The notes: a model not told the origin generated them from the sequence alone. 64,000 bases of DNA from Humulus lupulus (GCF_963169125.1 NC_084799.1:68502143-68566142), one strand, 5' to 3'; numbered from the stretch's first letter, positions 52,925 through 64,000 are shown. Made by a program: numbers and translations.

Positions 52925-55570
52925 CATGCCGTTCGGACTCAAGAATGCTGGAGCCACGTACCAGCGGCTCGTAAACATGATGTTTTCGGAACAAATTGGG
53001 AACAACATGGAGGTTTATGTTGATGACATGCTTGTCAAGTCTCAACTTAACAAGAACCATGTTGATGACCTCGAAGAGTGCTTCGGCGTGCTCAGAAAAT
53101 ACAACATGAAGCTAAATCCTCAGAAGTGCACTTTTGGGGTATCTTCGGGAAAATTTCTGGGCTTTATTGTGAATTCTCGTGGAATCGAGGCTAACCCCGA
53201 CAAGATCAAGGCCCTGATTGACATGCCTTCACCTCGGAAGCATAAAGATGTCCAAAGCTTGATTGGCAGGATGGCAGCCCTAAGCAGATTCATCTCGAAA
53301 TCAACGGATAGTGTCCTTCCATTCTTCAACTTATTGAGAGGAAGTAATAAGTTTGAATGGACAGAGGAGTGTGAGCTGGCCTTTTAGGAGCTCAAAAGGC
53401 ACCTAGCTGAACCACCCATCCTGTCAAAACCTGAGACGGGAGAAGTATTGTACCTATACCTCTCAACCACCGAACACGCAATAAGCGCGGTGCTCATTCG
53501 AGAAGAAGAGAGGGTGCAAAATCCCGTCTACTACATCAGTAAAAGATTACTGGGGGCAGAGTCAAGATATCCATTGATGGAGAAACTCACCCTTAGTCTA
53601 ATTCATTCATCTCGTAAGCTCCGCCCCTACTTTCAGGCACATCCCATTCATGTACTGACAGATTAACCACTTAGACAGGTCCTATCCAAACCAGAAGCTT
53701 CAGGTCGACTTCTTAAATGGGCTGTTGAGCTCGGACAGTTCGAGATCACCTACCATCCAAGGACGACCATTAAGGCACAGGCATTGGCAGACTTTATAGT
53801 GGAATGTACTGGAATAGCCGACGACGAGGTAATAACCACGACCCACGAGCTATGGAAACTTTACGTCGACGGCTCGTCAAATGAAAACGGAGCAGGGGCA
53901 GGGGTTATTCTGATCACCCCCACAGGGAGTAAATTTCACTCCGCTTTAAGATTTGGCTTTAAAGCATCGAATAATGAGGCCGAGTACGAGGCTCTACTCG
54001 CGGGACTACGAATAGCAAAAGAGCTCAAGGCTAAAGCTATACATTGCTATAGTGACTCCCAGCTCGTAGTTAATCAAATTTTGGGAGAATACCAGGCTCG
54101 TGGCACAAGAATGGCAGCTTATCTGGAGAAGGCAAAATCCGCATTAGAGTATTTCGAGTTTTATGCAATCGAACAGGTTCCCCGAGAACGAAACTCAAAT
54201 GCAGATGCCTTAGCTCGACTCGCCACCTCCGCCGAAAATGAAGAGCTGAACGTTATACCCATAGAACACCTATCAACACCCAACATTAGTGAGCCGGAAG
54301 AGGAAGATGTGTGTATGATCGAAACAGAGCCAACCTGGATGACCCCGATAGTCGAGTACCTCGAAAACGGAATTCTTCCAAAAGATCGGAATCAGGCTCG
54401 AAAGTTGATGTATCAACTTCCTCGGTACACCATTTTAGACGGAAAACTATACAGAAGGGGATATTCCATGCCATTGCTCAGGTGCGTAACCCCTCCCGAG
54501 GCTAAGAAAATCATCGAAGAAATTCATGAAGGGTTCTGCGGAGATCACACTGGGGGGCACAGCCTGTCCAAGAAGATCATACGCCGAGGATATTTCTGGC
54601 CAACCATTAAAACAGATTCTTTCGAGTATGTGAAGAAGTGTGACAAATGCCAGAGATTCGCCACGATACCCCGAGCCCCACCATCCGAACTGACCATGTT
54701 GACATCACCATGGCCTTCGCGGTATGGGGCATCGATCTCATAGGCTCTCTCCCGACTGGCAAAGGCGGAGTAAAATATGCTGTAGTCATCGTTGATTACT
54801 TCACGAAATGGACGGAAGCTGAACCATTGGCGACCATAACTTCGAAAAAAATCCTTGATTTCATTGTAAAGAGCATCGTGTGCCGATATGGAGTACCAAG
54901 GAAGATCGTATCCGACAATGGAACCCAGTTCGATTGCGACCTATTCACCAGTTTTTGTGAGAAGAATGGTATAATAAAGAGTTTTTCATCAGTGGCCCAC
55001 CCTCAAGCGAATGGTCAGGTCGAAGCCATTAACAAAACTCTCAAGAGTTCTCTAAAGAAAAAGTTGGAGGAAGCAAAGGGACGATGGCCCGAGGAATTGC
55101 CTCAAGTCCTTTGGGGGTATAGGACCACAGCTCGGACATCAACAGGACATACCCCGTTCTCTCTAGCATATGGCTGCGAGGCAATGTTGCCCATCGAAGT
55201 TGAAATCCCAACGATCCAAACTCAAACCTACGACCAAAGTTCAAACCATACTCAGCTCGAGGAAATCCTAGACTTGATCGAAGAAAAAAGAGAAGAGGCT
55301 CAGCTGAGAAATGCTGCTTACCAGCAACGCACTATCAGATATTTCAACAAGAGGGTTCGAGATCGAAAGTTCAGAATGGAAGATCTGGTGTTGAGACGCG
55401 TATTCTTAGCAACCCGAGATCCAGTAGCTGGAGTGCTCGGGCCGAACTGGGAAGGACCATACCAGATAGAGTCAGTCATCTGACCTGGCGTATATAAACT
55501 TGCGAGATTGGACGGGAGCCTAGTACCGCGAGCATGGAATGGCGAACACCTTAGACCTTACAATCAGTAG
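52925..55570 (+). pseudogene. RT 3' part, RNase H, archaeal-type RNase H and integrase of element D
   Basis: Resumes RT at V-M-P-F-G-L-K with Y-V-D-D in M-E-V-Y-V-D-D-M-L. Stops: TAG at 53385-53387 and TAA near 53664. The archaeal-type RNase H (L-Y-V-D-G-S-S-N, Y-S-D-S-Q-L) and the integrase zinc finger (C-D-K-C) are in 53784-54743. A one-base loss near 54715 shifts the frame; the integrase core (G-I-D-L-I-G, S-D-N-G-T-Q-F, Q-V-E-A-I-N) is then open to a TGA at 55481-55483. A 28-codon tail (K-L-A-R-L, V-P-R-A-W-N) follows in frame to the TAG at 55568-55570. Confidence 0.9.
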
Positions 55571-55796
55571 TGTGGGAAGTGTGTTGCCTGTAACCATGAT
55601 TTTCTATATGTATTAGCTTGTTTGTTTTTGAATTCCATCAAATAAAAGATCTATTTTGTTCAATATGTAATCTCTTTTTGTTTTTTATTTTTGCAATCTC
55701 TCTTAATTTAATAACCTATGGTCACACTCATAGGATATTAAGGGGGCATCATTGGTATATATACCATTAGCTTAAAAAAATAAAATATATATATAA

Positions 55797-56165
55797 AGTA
55801 TTTGGATATAACCAAGTACGCGAGCTTAGATAGTTCGGACATAACCGAATTATCAAAAACATAAAGTATTTGGATGTAACCAAGTACACGAGCTTAGATA
55901 GTTCGGACATAACCGAATTATCAAAAACATAAAGTATTTGGATGTAACCAAGTACACGAGCTTAGATAGTTCAGACATAACTGAATTATCAAAAACATAA
56001 AGTATTTGGATGTAACCAAGTACACGAGCTTAGATAGTTCGGACATAACTGAATTATCAAAAACATAAAGTATTTGGATGTAACTAAATACGCGAGCTTA
56101 GATAGTTCGGACATAACCGAACCATCAAAAACCTAAAACATTTGGAGTTAACCAGATGTGCAAAC
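55797..56165. repeat. 68-bp tandem repeat array of element D
   Basis: Six units with exact 68-base steps (TTTGGA at 55801, 55869, 55937, 56005, 56073 and 56141). Each unit can form TTCGGACATAACCGAA and TTGG...CCAA hairpins. It lies between the end of pol and the end of the converging antisense gene, as the 122-bp array does in family 1. Confidence 0.93.
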
Positions 56166-56644
56166 TTAACAGGTTTGGAACAAACCGACCAAAAAATTGA
56201 TCGATGATAAGTAGGAGCCTAAACCTATTTCGAAATAAGTCGAGATTGAGGCTGGAATATCTTAAAAGAAAAATAGTTTCAAACTCTTAACCTCGGAGCA
56301 AAAACTGAGGATGAGTAAAAGTGACTAAACAAAAAAGATATAACCAAATCATTTACGTTACATACCATATAAGTACTTTTGGGTTCATGGTTAAAGTAAT
56401 ACCCGACCTTGATAAATAACGAGGTCGAAAGCGGATAATTCGAACAAACTATGCATGAATGCATCGAGTTTCGAGCTTAAAATCCAAACTATGTTTGTAT
56501 GAATAAATAAACATAACTGATTCATCAACATAAAATGTGCAAAATATTAGTTAAAGAAATTGTATTAGCCCCGTGGGCATAAATTAAAAATAATTACAAA
56601 ATAGGGGGACGCAACCCCAATAAATGACTTCCCCGAGATCGGAT
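56166..56644. other. Noncoding spacer of element D
   Basis: Between the tandem array and the end of the antisense gene. No coding sequence recognised. The first part (TTTGGAACAAACC) is where the aligned copy C is broken by element A. Confidence 0.6.
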
Positions 56645-59412
56645 TTAAGGAAGAGGAGTATCCTTGGCCTTCTCAGCATCAGTATCACCGGACCCTCCAG
56701 GACGAATAGCATGGCTATCCTTCTGAGCCGCCTCTCGAGCAGCTACACTTGCCTCGAGATGGGCATTCCACCGCTCAACATATGTGGCCTCGAGAGGACC
56801 CAGGAAGCTGGTATCGAGGTCGGCATTATCAGCCCAAAGTTTGTACATGGCTTGGTCGACCGCTTTCTCCTTCTGCTCCTTATACTCGTCCAGGAGGCGG
56901 GCCTTCTCGCTCTCCATGAAGTCGAAGGTGACAAATTTCTCCTCTTCGAGCTTGGCATTGGCCTTCTCGAGACAAGTCTTCACCTGCTCCAGCTCGGCAT
57001 TCGATTTCTCCAGCTCCTCGAGACGGGTCTTCATTTTTACAAAGTTTAGACTTCGAATCTTTGAGCTCGTCAGCCATCTCAAGCTCAAGATCCTTCGACT
57101 TCTGGGCTAGGGACATGCTCGTTTGCACCTCGTTGGTCAATTTATAGTTGAGCTGTGCTGAAACGACAAGGGCCTGAAACACAAAGAACGAATCAGAATT
57201 GCGAACTGAGGCATAAATACTTAAAATAGAGTTGCGAAGGCTACCGCGGTGGTGAGTTCGATACTCTTATCATAAAGAGTATTGCAGTCTGAGGCCTTGT
57301 GCACGAGATCCCAGTGGTCGGCGCCGAAGCCAGAAAAGCTCTGACCCACTCGAGAAAGGACATCCGAGCTGAGCACAGCCCCTTCTGTCCCAGCGGCGCC
57401 ATCAAGCACGTACTCCTCAATATGAGTTCGGGCCGTTGGCAGCTGAACCTTGGAGGTAGAAGGTTTCTTCAGGGGACGAACAACTGCTATTTGGGTTTCG
57501 GTGGAAGGCAGCAAGATGGGCGCGGTCGAGCCAGACGCATCAACCTGGACAGTCGGTTCCTTGGCTGTGCTCGCATTAGCCTCGGCCGTGGGGGTCATCT
57601 CGTGGCGTCTGAGTACCTTGGATGGTCGGTCGGACCTCCGTGGTATTCTCGGACGTTTGCTCTTCTGGGCGCCAGCTCCCCCATCACTAAAGAGCACAAC
57701 GTCGAGGTCGGGATTCATGGCACCTGCACAGTTCCAATAAGTTAGACAATGACAATAAGTTTGCAAAGAGAGGGAAACCAGGTAAAGAAAAACCTAACTG
57801 GAACTCTCCCCCAAGCTCGAACTTGGGGACCAGGAAATTCCCCCGTCTTCGGAGGAGGCGGGGGGAGTGCCTTCTCTATATGTGGGCGATAACCTCGAAA
57901 GGTCCCTATAATCGTTGGTCCCATACTGAACGGCTATCCCGTTCCACATCTCGTCCGAGGTATACAGGGTGTCGTATTTCCCGAGCCCACTATCAAACCT
58001 ATGGATGCAATCATCTACCCAACTCCATATGTAGAAGTGGTATCTATCCTGTGGACACGAGACTAACCTATTGGGCCTGTGTTTTAGTAAGGTCGGGGAC
58101 CACATTCTCGAGGTAGGAAGGACTTTACCTTCATCCGAATCCGAGCTCGAGGCTTCATCATTAGCCTCATTCCCAGACAGCGGGCTCCTTGAGCGAACTG
58201 GAAGAGGTGGCCTCGTTTCTCTCCTCTGAGGAAGGGCGCCTGTGGGCAGGGGCACCTGCTCCCAGTGTTCATATTTTACATTGGACCAGTCAAAGGTGGA
58301 CTGGCCCTCCTCCAAAAGTCTGCACTTTCGGAGTTTGTCCTCGTGTAAAAGGTATAGGAGAGACCTCCTACCACGAGGGAGTCGGAGCAGGGACTCTCTG
58401 TGCTCCGTCATTGTATCGTTAGGAGTGGGACGCTGAAAATTGGCTGAAAGACAACATATTTCTATTAAGTATGGATCTAAGAGCCAAGGTCACGAGCACA
58501 GAAATAAAGATAACAAGAATACTTACGAATCCGCCTGAACAAATAGTGTCGAGACGGGGACAGACCATCTGTCCAGAAGAAGGCCCTTTTGAAATCGGGC
58601 GGATGATTGGGAAGATCTTCAAAGACCTTCTTCTCCTTGGGATAGCTCGAGAGGTAGTAAAATCCATCCCCTCCCCGAGCTCGGGAGGGGTTACTTTTCA
58701 GACAAAAGAGATACAAGATCTCTTGAGGCGAAGGTCCCATCCACCCCATCTCGTGGTACAAGGACCTCAGGGCGGACAGTACCCTGTAGGAGTTGGTGTT
58801 GAGTTGGAACGGAGCCAACCCAACAAAATCTGTGAAGTCTTTGAAAAAATACTTCAAGGGCAACAGAGCTCCTGCCCTCATATGTTCCTGGCTCCAGGCC
58901 GCGTATTTCACACTGGTGTCGCGGCCCCCAGGGGCGAAGCAGCTTCGCTCATGGTTGGCCGGAGGTCGACACTTCAGCGAGCCTGACAAGCTAAGGCCGT
59001 GGAAAGCCAGAATGTCACTTATCTGGCTAGTTGTGGTGACCGAGCTCCAGTAGTGCTCGGCCTCAAACATTTCTCTCCCCGGCTGCGAGGAGGAAGGCTC
59101 CCCCATTAGTGAAAATTTGAGCTCTCCGGGGTGGTATGCGACACTAACCTTTAAAGCAGGATCGAGAGGAATCGGCCTAGGACCTGAATTGAATTCCGGA
59201 TAGATGGCCTCCCGAAGAACTCTCCTCTTCCCATCTATGACCTCGTCTATCTGACGACGGTAGTGAGCTCGAATGTCCTCTTGCTCACGCGCAAGCTCGT
59301 ATTCTCTTATCCGGCGTTGATTCCGTGCGAACAGCGATTCTGGTCTCGGAGATTTTGGCTCGAAAGGGATTGCCAGCAATGACCCCCACTGTCTTTCCAG
59401 ATTCTGTGACAT
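56645..59412 (-). pseudogene. Antisense additional gene of element D: Transposase_28-like domain and coiled coil, four exons
   Basis: On the strand opposite to gag-pol. Exons 59412-58527, 58443-57799, 57723-57245 and 57173-56645, with GTAAGT/TTTCAG, GTTAGG/GTGCAG and GTAGCC/TTTCAG borders and phases 1, 1, 0, the same as in family 1. Exon 1 carries the conserved block (W-S-Q-E-H-M, G-L-A-P-F-Q-L, L-Y-L-F-C-L-K, G-G-D-G-F-Y). Exon 2 is acidic and Ser-rich at its end, exon 3 is Pro/Ser/Thr-rich, and exon 4 is a Glu/Lys-rich coiled coil. One extra or missing base near 57050 breaks exon 4; otherwise the frame is open for about 845 codons. Function unknown. The 5' start is the first ATG downstream of the TATA box region that opens the long frame. 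Confidence 0.75.
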
Positions 59413-60123
59413 CTAGCGAGAAAGAAAAAATGGTGAGGGCCATGCATGCAAGAGTTGCGAGCTCGAAGTTGCGATCTCGGGGGTTTAAGAGCGAAATAAG
59501 CTAAGTATTAAGACCCTTATTGAAGAGTCAGGGTGTGCGTTCCACGAAAAAGTAAGGAGCGTGGACAATTTTGAAAATCCCAAAAATCAAGGGAAAGGAG
59601 AGTGGCGGTTAACCAGGAAAGGCAGGCTTGGGTTTCGTGCATTTGTCAAGGCCCATGTTTTTTACCCGAAAAACTTAGTTTACAAGAAACGTCGCCTAAA
59701 TTTTTTTTTCAAAACCCAGAAAATTGGAACCTCACCCAAATATGAAAACTGGGTATAAGCCAGTGATATAAATCCAGTATGGAAGTCTAAAAAGCATAAG
59801 AGTCTATCGGATCAAAACCTCCTATCGTATTATGCTAAGGATGTAAACTAGCATAAACACATACACAGCAAGAACAACATGAATGAAAACTGACAAAATG
59901 GAAAACAAAGATTGCTTACTTACACAATAGTGGCGATTGCAGGGAGATTGTCGATTGAAGAAAAGGTTGCGAATAAGAACTCACTGACTCGAACAGACCA
60001 GGATTTCTTTGCTTCTTTGGCCGAGAAAACATGCACAGAATAGAAACGTTATGAGGTCTCTGGTTTCTCTTCTCTTGCTTTTGGTAAACGAAGGTAAAAA
60101 TGAAGACGAAGAGTAGGGTCTTG

Positions 60124-60131
60124 TATATATA
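60124..60131 (-). promoter_or_regulatory. TATA box of the antisense gene in D
   Basis: Minus-strand TATATATA (in CTATATATAC) about 710 bases upstream of the antisense gene ATG. E has a similar box at the matching distance, and B has TATAAAAA. It points away from the 3' LTR, towards the antisense gene. Confidence 0.5.
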
Positions 60132-60378
60132 GGTGGGAAAAAGGAATTAATCTGGAACGTTGAACAAAATCCTTGCAAAATCCAATGGTCAGGGATCAAT
60201 GACAAGATAGCGCCGAAAAGGTGTCAGACGGACGATCGTGGGCGTGTTTCCAAGGTACTCAAGTACCAAAAATGAGCAATACCCAATTGACGCGTGTCCA
60301 TTTTCAAGAGAGTATGACGGTACAGTTCTCAAAGAAAGTAGTTCAAAAGTTTCCTTCTCTTAGGATTCAAACAAATAC

Positions 60379-60394
60379 TTTTGAGGGGGCAAGA
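60379..60394 (+). other. Polypurine tract of element D
   Basis: TTTTGAGGGGGCAAGA immediately before the 3' LTR. The E element has TTTTGAGGGGGCAAAA at the same place. Confidence 0.8.
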
Positions 60395-61192
60395 TGTTAC
60401 ACCCAGATTTCGAGCTATGCAAGTTATGACCTCGAAAGTTGGATTCGCAAATAAGCGGACTCATAAGGATGGAATCATGCTCCAGGATTGTATGTCGAGC
60501 TTACAGGATGTAGGTGACCTCGAGTATGGTGACCTTGAAGTATTCATGATCTCGAAAGATAGCTCCGGGAACACATTCATCTCCAGGGATGACCTCGGGT
60601 CAGGGGTCCCGAGCGATGCACATACGATCTCGATCGGCCATGTGACCTCGGAAGATGTCTCCAGCTTGAAGGGTGACGGGAAACCTGAGAGGCTAAAGCC
60701 TTAGAGATACGTGATAACCACCTTGAATATCTACAAGTGTTATAAATATGAGATGTAATCCTCATTTATTATTGTAAATCCCCTAGAATCATGGGATATT
60801 ATTTGGTCAGTTGTACGTCCCCTGGTCTTTAGGGGACGTTTCCTTTTATATCTGATTATAGGCATTTAAAGCCATTAATTTCATTTATACGAAAAGAGTA
60901 ACTACCCAAAATATGTGGGATAGTATTCTTCAGCCTTCTCTATAAATAGAGAGGCCATGCACCATTGTAAATGACCGAAATTCTGATCCTTGAGAGAAAA
61001 CTCTGGAGAATTCATTCTTGAAGAATTCCTAGAGATAATCTTGAGTTTAATAACAAAGACTCGTGGACTAGGCAGATTTAACTGCTGAATCACGTAAAAA
61101 TCGTGTGTTTGCATTGTTTTATTTTTATTGGCCATTTTCAGTTATTGTTTACGTGCTCTTCTTTCACTGTTTGACGAAAAACGGCGTCAACA
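60395..61192 (+). repeat. 3' LTR of element D (798 bp)
   Basis: Starts TGTTACACCC and ends GGCGTCAACA; TATA box at 60941-60948. It differs from the 5' LTR by about 11 substitutions and one two-base deletion (GAGCTCGATG against GAGCGATG). Confidence 0.95.
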
Positions 61193-61206
61193 TATATATA
61201 TTTATA

Positions 61207-62230
61207 CTAGTAACTATGGACATTTGTTTAGATTTATTTATAGAATTTATTAATTATTTTTATTAAATTTATATTATTATCATATAAGTTTCAAATAAAC
61301 AAACAAAAGAATAATATAAACATATTAAATGAAAAATTAAACCAAAATATTGTTTATAATTTTTTTAAAATATATATATAATATGATAGCCTTTTTAAAC
61401 ATAAATGATAATTTTTTTAATAAAAATTAAGATTATGTATTATATATTATTATTATAATGATATTTTATAATATTTAAATATCTAGTCTTGTATTAAATA
61501 TTATTATAATAATATTTTATAATATATGAATTCATATTAATATATTAAGTAAAAAATAAGGATTATATAATATTATCATAATAATAGTTTATAACATTTA
61601 AATTTATATTAATGTAATTATTAAATATCAAGTCTTGTATTATATATTATTATAATGATGATATTTTATAACATTTGAATTTGAATTTGAATTTATATTA
61701 ATATAATTATTATATATGTAGTCTTATATTAAATTTATGTATTATATAATATTATTATAATGATATTCTATAATATTTAAATCTATATTAATATAAATAT
61801 TAAATATCTAGTCTTGTATTAAATATTATTATAATGATATTTTATAATATTTGAATTCATATTAATATATTTTGCAAAAATTAAAATTATATAATATTAT
61901 CATAATAATAATTTATAACATTTAAATTTATATTAATATAATTATTAAATATCTAGTCTTGTATTATATATTATTATAATAATGATATTTTATAATATTT
62001 GAATTAAAATTTATATTAATATAATTATTATATATGTAGTCTTATATTAAATATTATGATAATAATAATATTTTATAATATTTGAATTTATATTAATATA
62101 ATTAATAAATATCTATTTTTAGTTAGTTTAAATTTTTTATTCCATTAAATATTTAGAATATTCCGTTAAAGTTAACAAAACAAACTGTGAAAACCAATAA
62201 TTTCCGTTATCTACACATTTTTTATTTTTA
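61207..62230 (-). mobile_element. Non-autonomous Helitron copy with internal tandem duplication
   Basis: Related over its length to 32541-33452, in the same orientation. The 3' end (minus strand) is at CTAG 61207-61210 with a decayed hairpin; the 5' end is near 62228 (AAAAAATGTGTAGATAACGG). Internally, AT-rich blocks marked by CTAGTCTTGTATTA repeat with a higher-order period of about 320 bases (61483 to 61808, 61629 to 61950, 61718 to 62036); the copy at 32.9 kb has only one such period. Confidence 0.6.
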
Positions 62231-62280
62231 CTAGATACAAGCAATGTACAATGCACGTCTGCTTAGTTTTATTTATAGAA
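62231..62280 (-). mobile_element. 3' end of another copy of the same Helitron, interrupted
   Basis: CTAG at 62231-62234, an imperfect hairpin (GTACAATGCAC), then GTCTGCTTAGTTTTATTTATAGAA, matching 32541-32592. It stops at 62280, where the next Helitron begins. The expected continuation starts TCTATTAATT, so the break is between A and T, as Helitrons require. Confidence 0.6.
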
Positions 62281-62984
62281 CTAGGCAATATAACCGTGTC
62301 TCGCGCGGTGTTTATAATAATTATTTTTTGGAAAATAAGATTTTGTTTTATTTTGTAAAAAATTTAAGATTTTTATATTTTTATGGTGAATAATTTATAA
62401 CTTAAGGAGTTGTTAACATTTTTACTAAATGAGTAACATAACATGAATCGTGACTTTTTGATGTTTGTGAATCATTATATATATACATATATATTTGTTG
62501 ATTCATTTTAGATTAACAATGAATATTATATTTAGTAAATAAATGAAAGATTTAATGTAATTCTTACACGATTTGGGAATAAAAATGAATTCATATATAG
62601 TATTATTTTGATTAGATGAGTTGTAAAATAAATAAGGTAAGGAATAAGATTGAAATTAGTTAATACTCATATTATTTTTTTTACCACCATGTTTGTGTAA
62701 TGAAATTGACATTGTAATTTACAATAATATAAACACACGTAGTTTGAATATATATATATATATCTATATATATATATATAAATTGCTAAAGATGGAATTG
62801 AACTTTGTACTGCATGAAGAATGGAGAATTTATTTTAATAAATTATACAACCATAAAATTTATACCTTATAAGTTAAGAATTTGAAGTGGGGACATAAAT
62901 AAGGAGACTATATCATTTTCTACAATAAATAGTTTTTTGATGAGTGAATATTTTGAAATACTTCTTTGCAAACAATATTTTTTA

Positions 62985-63738
62985 TTAAGGTTGGGTCTCC
63001 CACCTCATCATCCGCATTTAATATGATCAATCCTTCTCTCGTGGTAACTCAGGACACGACAACATATAATTTACCTTGAGTGAATACTTGTTTAGGGAGA
63101 TACAAGCCAACATGTTTAAGAGATTGTCCTTATATTTTTTTCGATTGTCATGGCAAACCATGGTTCCAAGGCAAGTTGTCGTCTATTAAGCTTGACTGGC
63201 CATCTTAATTCATTGGGAGACATGATAATTCTTGAAATTGTGACATTTTCACCAATATTTGTTCCAAAATGATGTCGCCTCTATTGGACCATTTACCAAG
63301 ATGTCTAATAATCAATCTTGTGCCATTATATAGGCATTCTTTTTTATTTAGATTTCTAAGGAGCATTACAGGAACACCTTCCTTAAGTCGCATATCATGA
63401 TTAGGGATGCCATTAAATTTCGAACCATGCAAAAATTTAGCTGGATACAAAAGATCATCATTTGTCTTTACACTTGCTTTGAATATACTGTCCGAGCTTA
63501 AACATGTTCTCCCTTCACTTGGTGTAATATTCACAATCATCTCATTTAGTTCAGGGACCTTTTCATTTTTTGGTGTTAGTATTGCTCTTTCTGTTAAATA
63601 TGCAGGATCGTTGTACTTTTGCAAAAGTGATGGGTGGATAACTTCAACTGTGGATTTCATTGGATCTTGAGATGGATTTATGGAGATATCAAAAGGAAGT
63701 TTAATTAATTGTCTACCATTCCTTCTTCTAGGCTCTTA
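62985..63738 (-). pseudogene. Pif1-like helicase C-terminal region of a Helitron, decayed
   Basis: The open part 63660-63205 (read-through upstream to about 63738) has the Helitron helicase blocks A-I-L-T-P-K-N, G-I-P-N-H-D-M-R-L-K, G-V-P-V-M-L-L-R-N-L-N and Y-N-G-T-R-L. After a shift the conserved end follows: M-S-P-N-E-L-R-W-P, F-A-M-T-I, L-K-H-V-G-L-Y-L-P and L-Y-V-V-V-S, to about 62985. The Walker A and B motifs would lie upstream and are missing, since RPA-like sequence stands in their place. It unwinds DNA during rolling-circle transposition in intact elements; this copy is dead. Confidence 0.82.
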
Positions 63739-63741
63739 AAC

Positions 63742-63999
63742 TTAGTTGTAACCAAAAACAATAATTTTATGGTCATTTGAAAGTGGTATATACTTGTCTA
63801 TGCTTGCAACGACTTTCACATTCTTTATACTATATAAAGAACCATCACTCAATAGGTGCCTAAACTTGGACACTATAATTTTCCTAATTATTGCATGCAT
63901 TAGATCACACAACATATTAATTAAATATAAAACAATTGATAATATAAAGAAAACTGAGGAAAGAAATTTTGATACAACCTTTTCATCTATAAAAATCAT
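63742..63999 (-). pseudogene. RPA-like OB-fold fragment of a Helitron
   Basis: 85 residues with L-L-S-D-G-S-L-Y-S-I-K-N-V-K-V-V and K-Y-I-P-L-S-N-D, which resemble the N-terminal OB-fold of plant RPA70-like proteins carried by Helitrons (also annotated DUF223). It runs off the window. It ends in a stop four bases before the helicase remnant, an unusual closeness that suggests an internal deletion. Confidence 0.55.
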
Positions 64000-64000
64000 A

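Larger units (their letters stand above)
35949..61192 (+). mobile_element. Element D: family 2 LTR retrotransposon, TSD TATAT, carrying element B
   Basis: Both LTRs are present (35949-36748 and 60395-61192) and are flanked by TATAT (35944-35948 and 61193-61197). Without B and its duplicated AATGT the element is about 12.7 kb. Order: 5' LTR, primer site, gag, protease, TAG, RT (interrupted by B at 40364-52919), RNase H, archaeal-type RNase H, integrase, 68-bp repeats, antisense gene on the minus strand, polypurine tract, 3' LTR. I count about 11 substitutions and one 2-base indel between the LTRs (about 1.4 percent). Gag-pol has several stops and frameshifts, so D is not active now. Confidence 0.95.
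62281..64000 (-). mobile_element. Autonomous-type Helitron, 3' part, 5' part outside window
   Basis: On the minus strand it ends with the hairpin ACCGCGCGAGACACGGT (62309-62293), eight bases, CTAG (62284-62281) and T. Upstream on that strand lie decayed coding regions of Pif1-type helicase and RPA-like (OB-fold) proteins, both usual parts of plant Helitrons. The Rep nuclease part is not in the window. The element entered an older, non-autonomous Helitron copy. Confidence 0.75.

Noticed and set aside
54647..54743. Programmed frameshift in the integrase of D
   Set aside because: The frame change lies in the middle of a conserved domain and is absent from C and from family 1, so it is decay.

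Overview
This window is repeat-dense nuclear DNA of a flowering plant, most likely a eudicot. Every recognisable protein belongs to a transposable element of a plant lineage (Tat-type Ty3/gypsy with two RNase H domains, Helitron with a Pif1-type helicase), and the rest is AT-rich DNA with MITE-like elements. The species cannot be fixed from this sequence. I see no host gene, rRNA or tRNA gene.

Layout. Left block (1-23,903): three elements nested in each other. Element A (family 1, minus strand, left end outside the window) sits in element C (family 2, minus strand), which sits in element E (family 2, plus strand, only its 3' part visible). A copia-like solo LTR (16,243-18,065, TSD GGTAG) interrupts the gag of C. 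Middle block (23,904-35,948): AT-rich DNA with a 360-bp fold-back element, a duplicated pyrimidine-rich tract split by a solo LTR that itself contains another solo LTR, a cluster of GTAAC palindromes, Tourist-like and hAT-like MITEs, nested Helitrons, and a Pack-MULE candidate with a 9-bp TSD. Right block (35,949-61,192): element D (family 2, plus strand, TSD TATAT) carries element B (family 1, minus strand, 40,364-52,919, TSD AATGT) inside its reverse transcriptase. The end (61,193-64,000) holds Helitron repeats and the 3' part of a Helitron that still encodes Pif1-helicase and RPA-like remnants.

How the genes work together. Both LTR families have the same plan: LTR, primer site, gag-protease-RT-RNase H-archaeal-type RNase H-integrase, then a tandem array of hairpin-bearing repeats (122 bp in family 1, 68 bp in family 2), then a convergent gene on the opposite strand, polypurine tract, LTR. 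The opposite-strand gene encodes a protein with a 'putative gypsy type transposon' (Transposase_28-like) domain and a C-terminal coiled coil. It reads as four exons with good GT-AG borders and the same intron phases (1, 1, 0) in both families, and has its own TATA box. Because the genomic RNA is antisense to this gene, its introns are not removed during retrotransposition.

The most notable signals are (1) this conserved spliced antisense gene, (2) an in-frame TAG followed by CAATTA, the tobamovirus-type readthrough context, between protease and RT in both family 2 copies but not in family 1, and (3) element B, whose LTRs differ at about one site in 777 yet whose gag has several stops, suggesting a defective element mobilised in trans.
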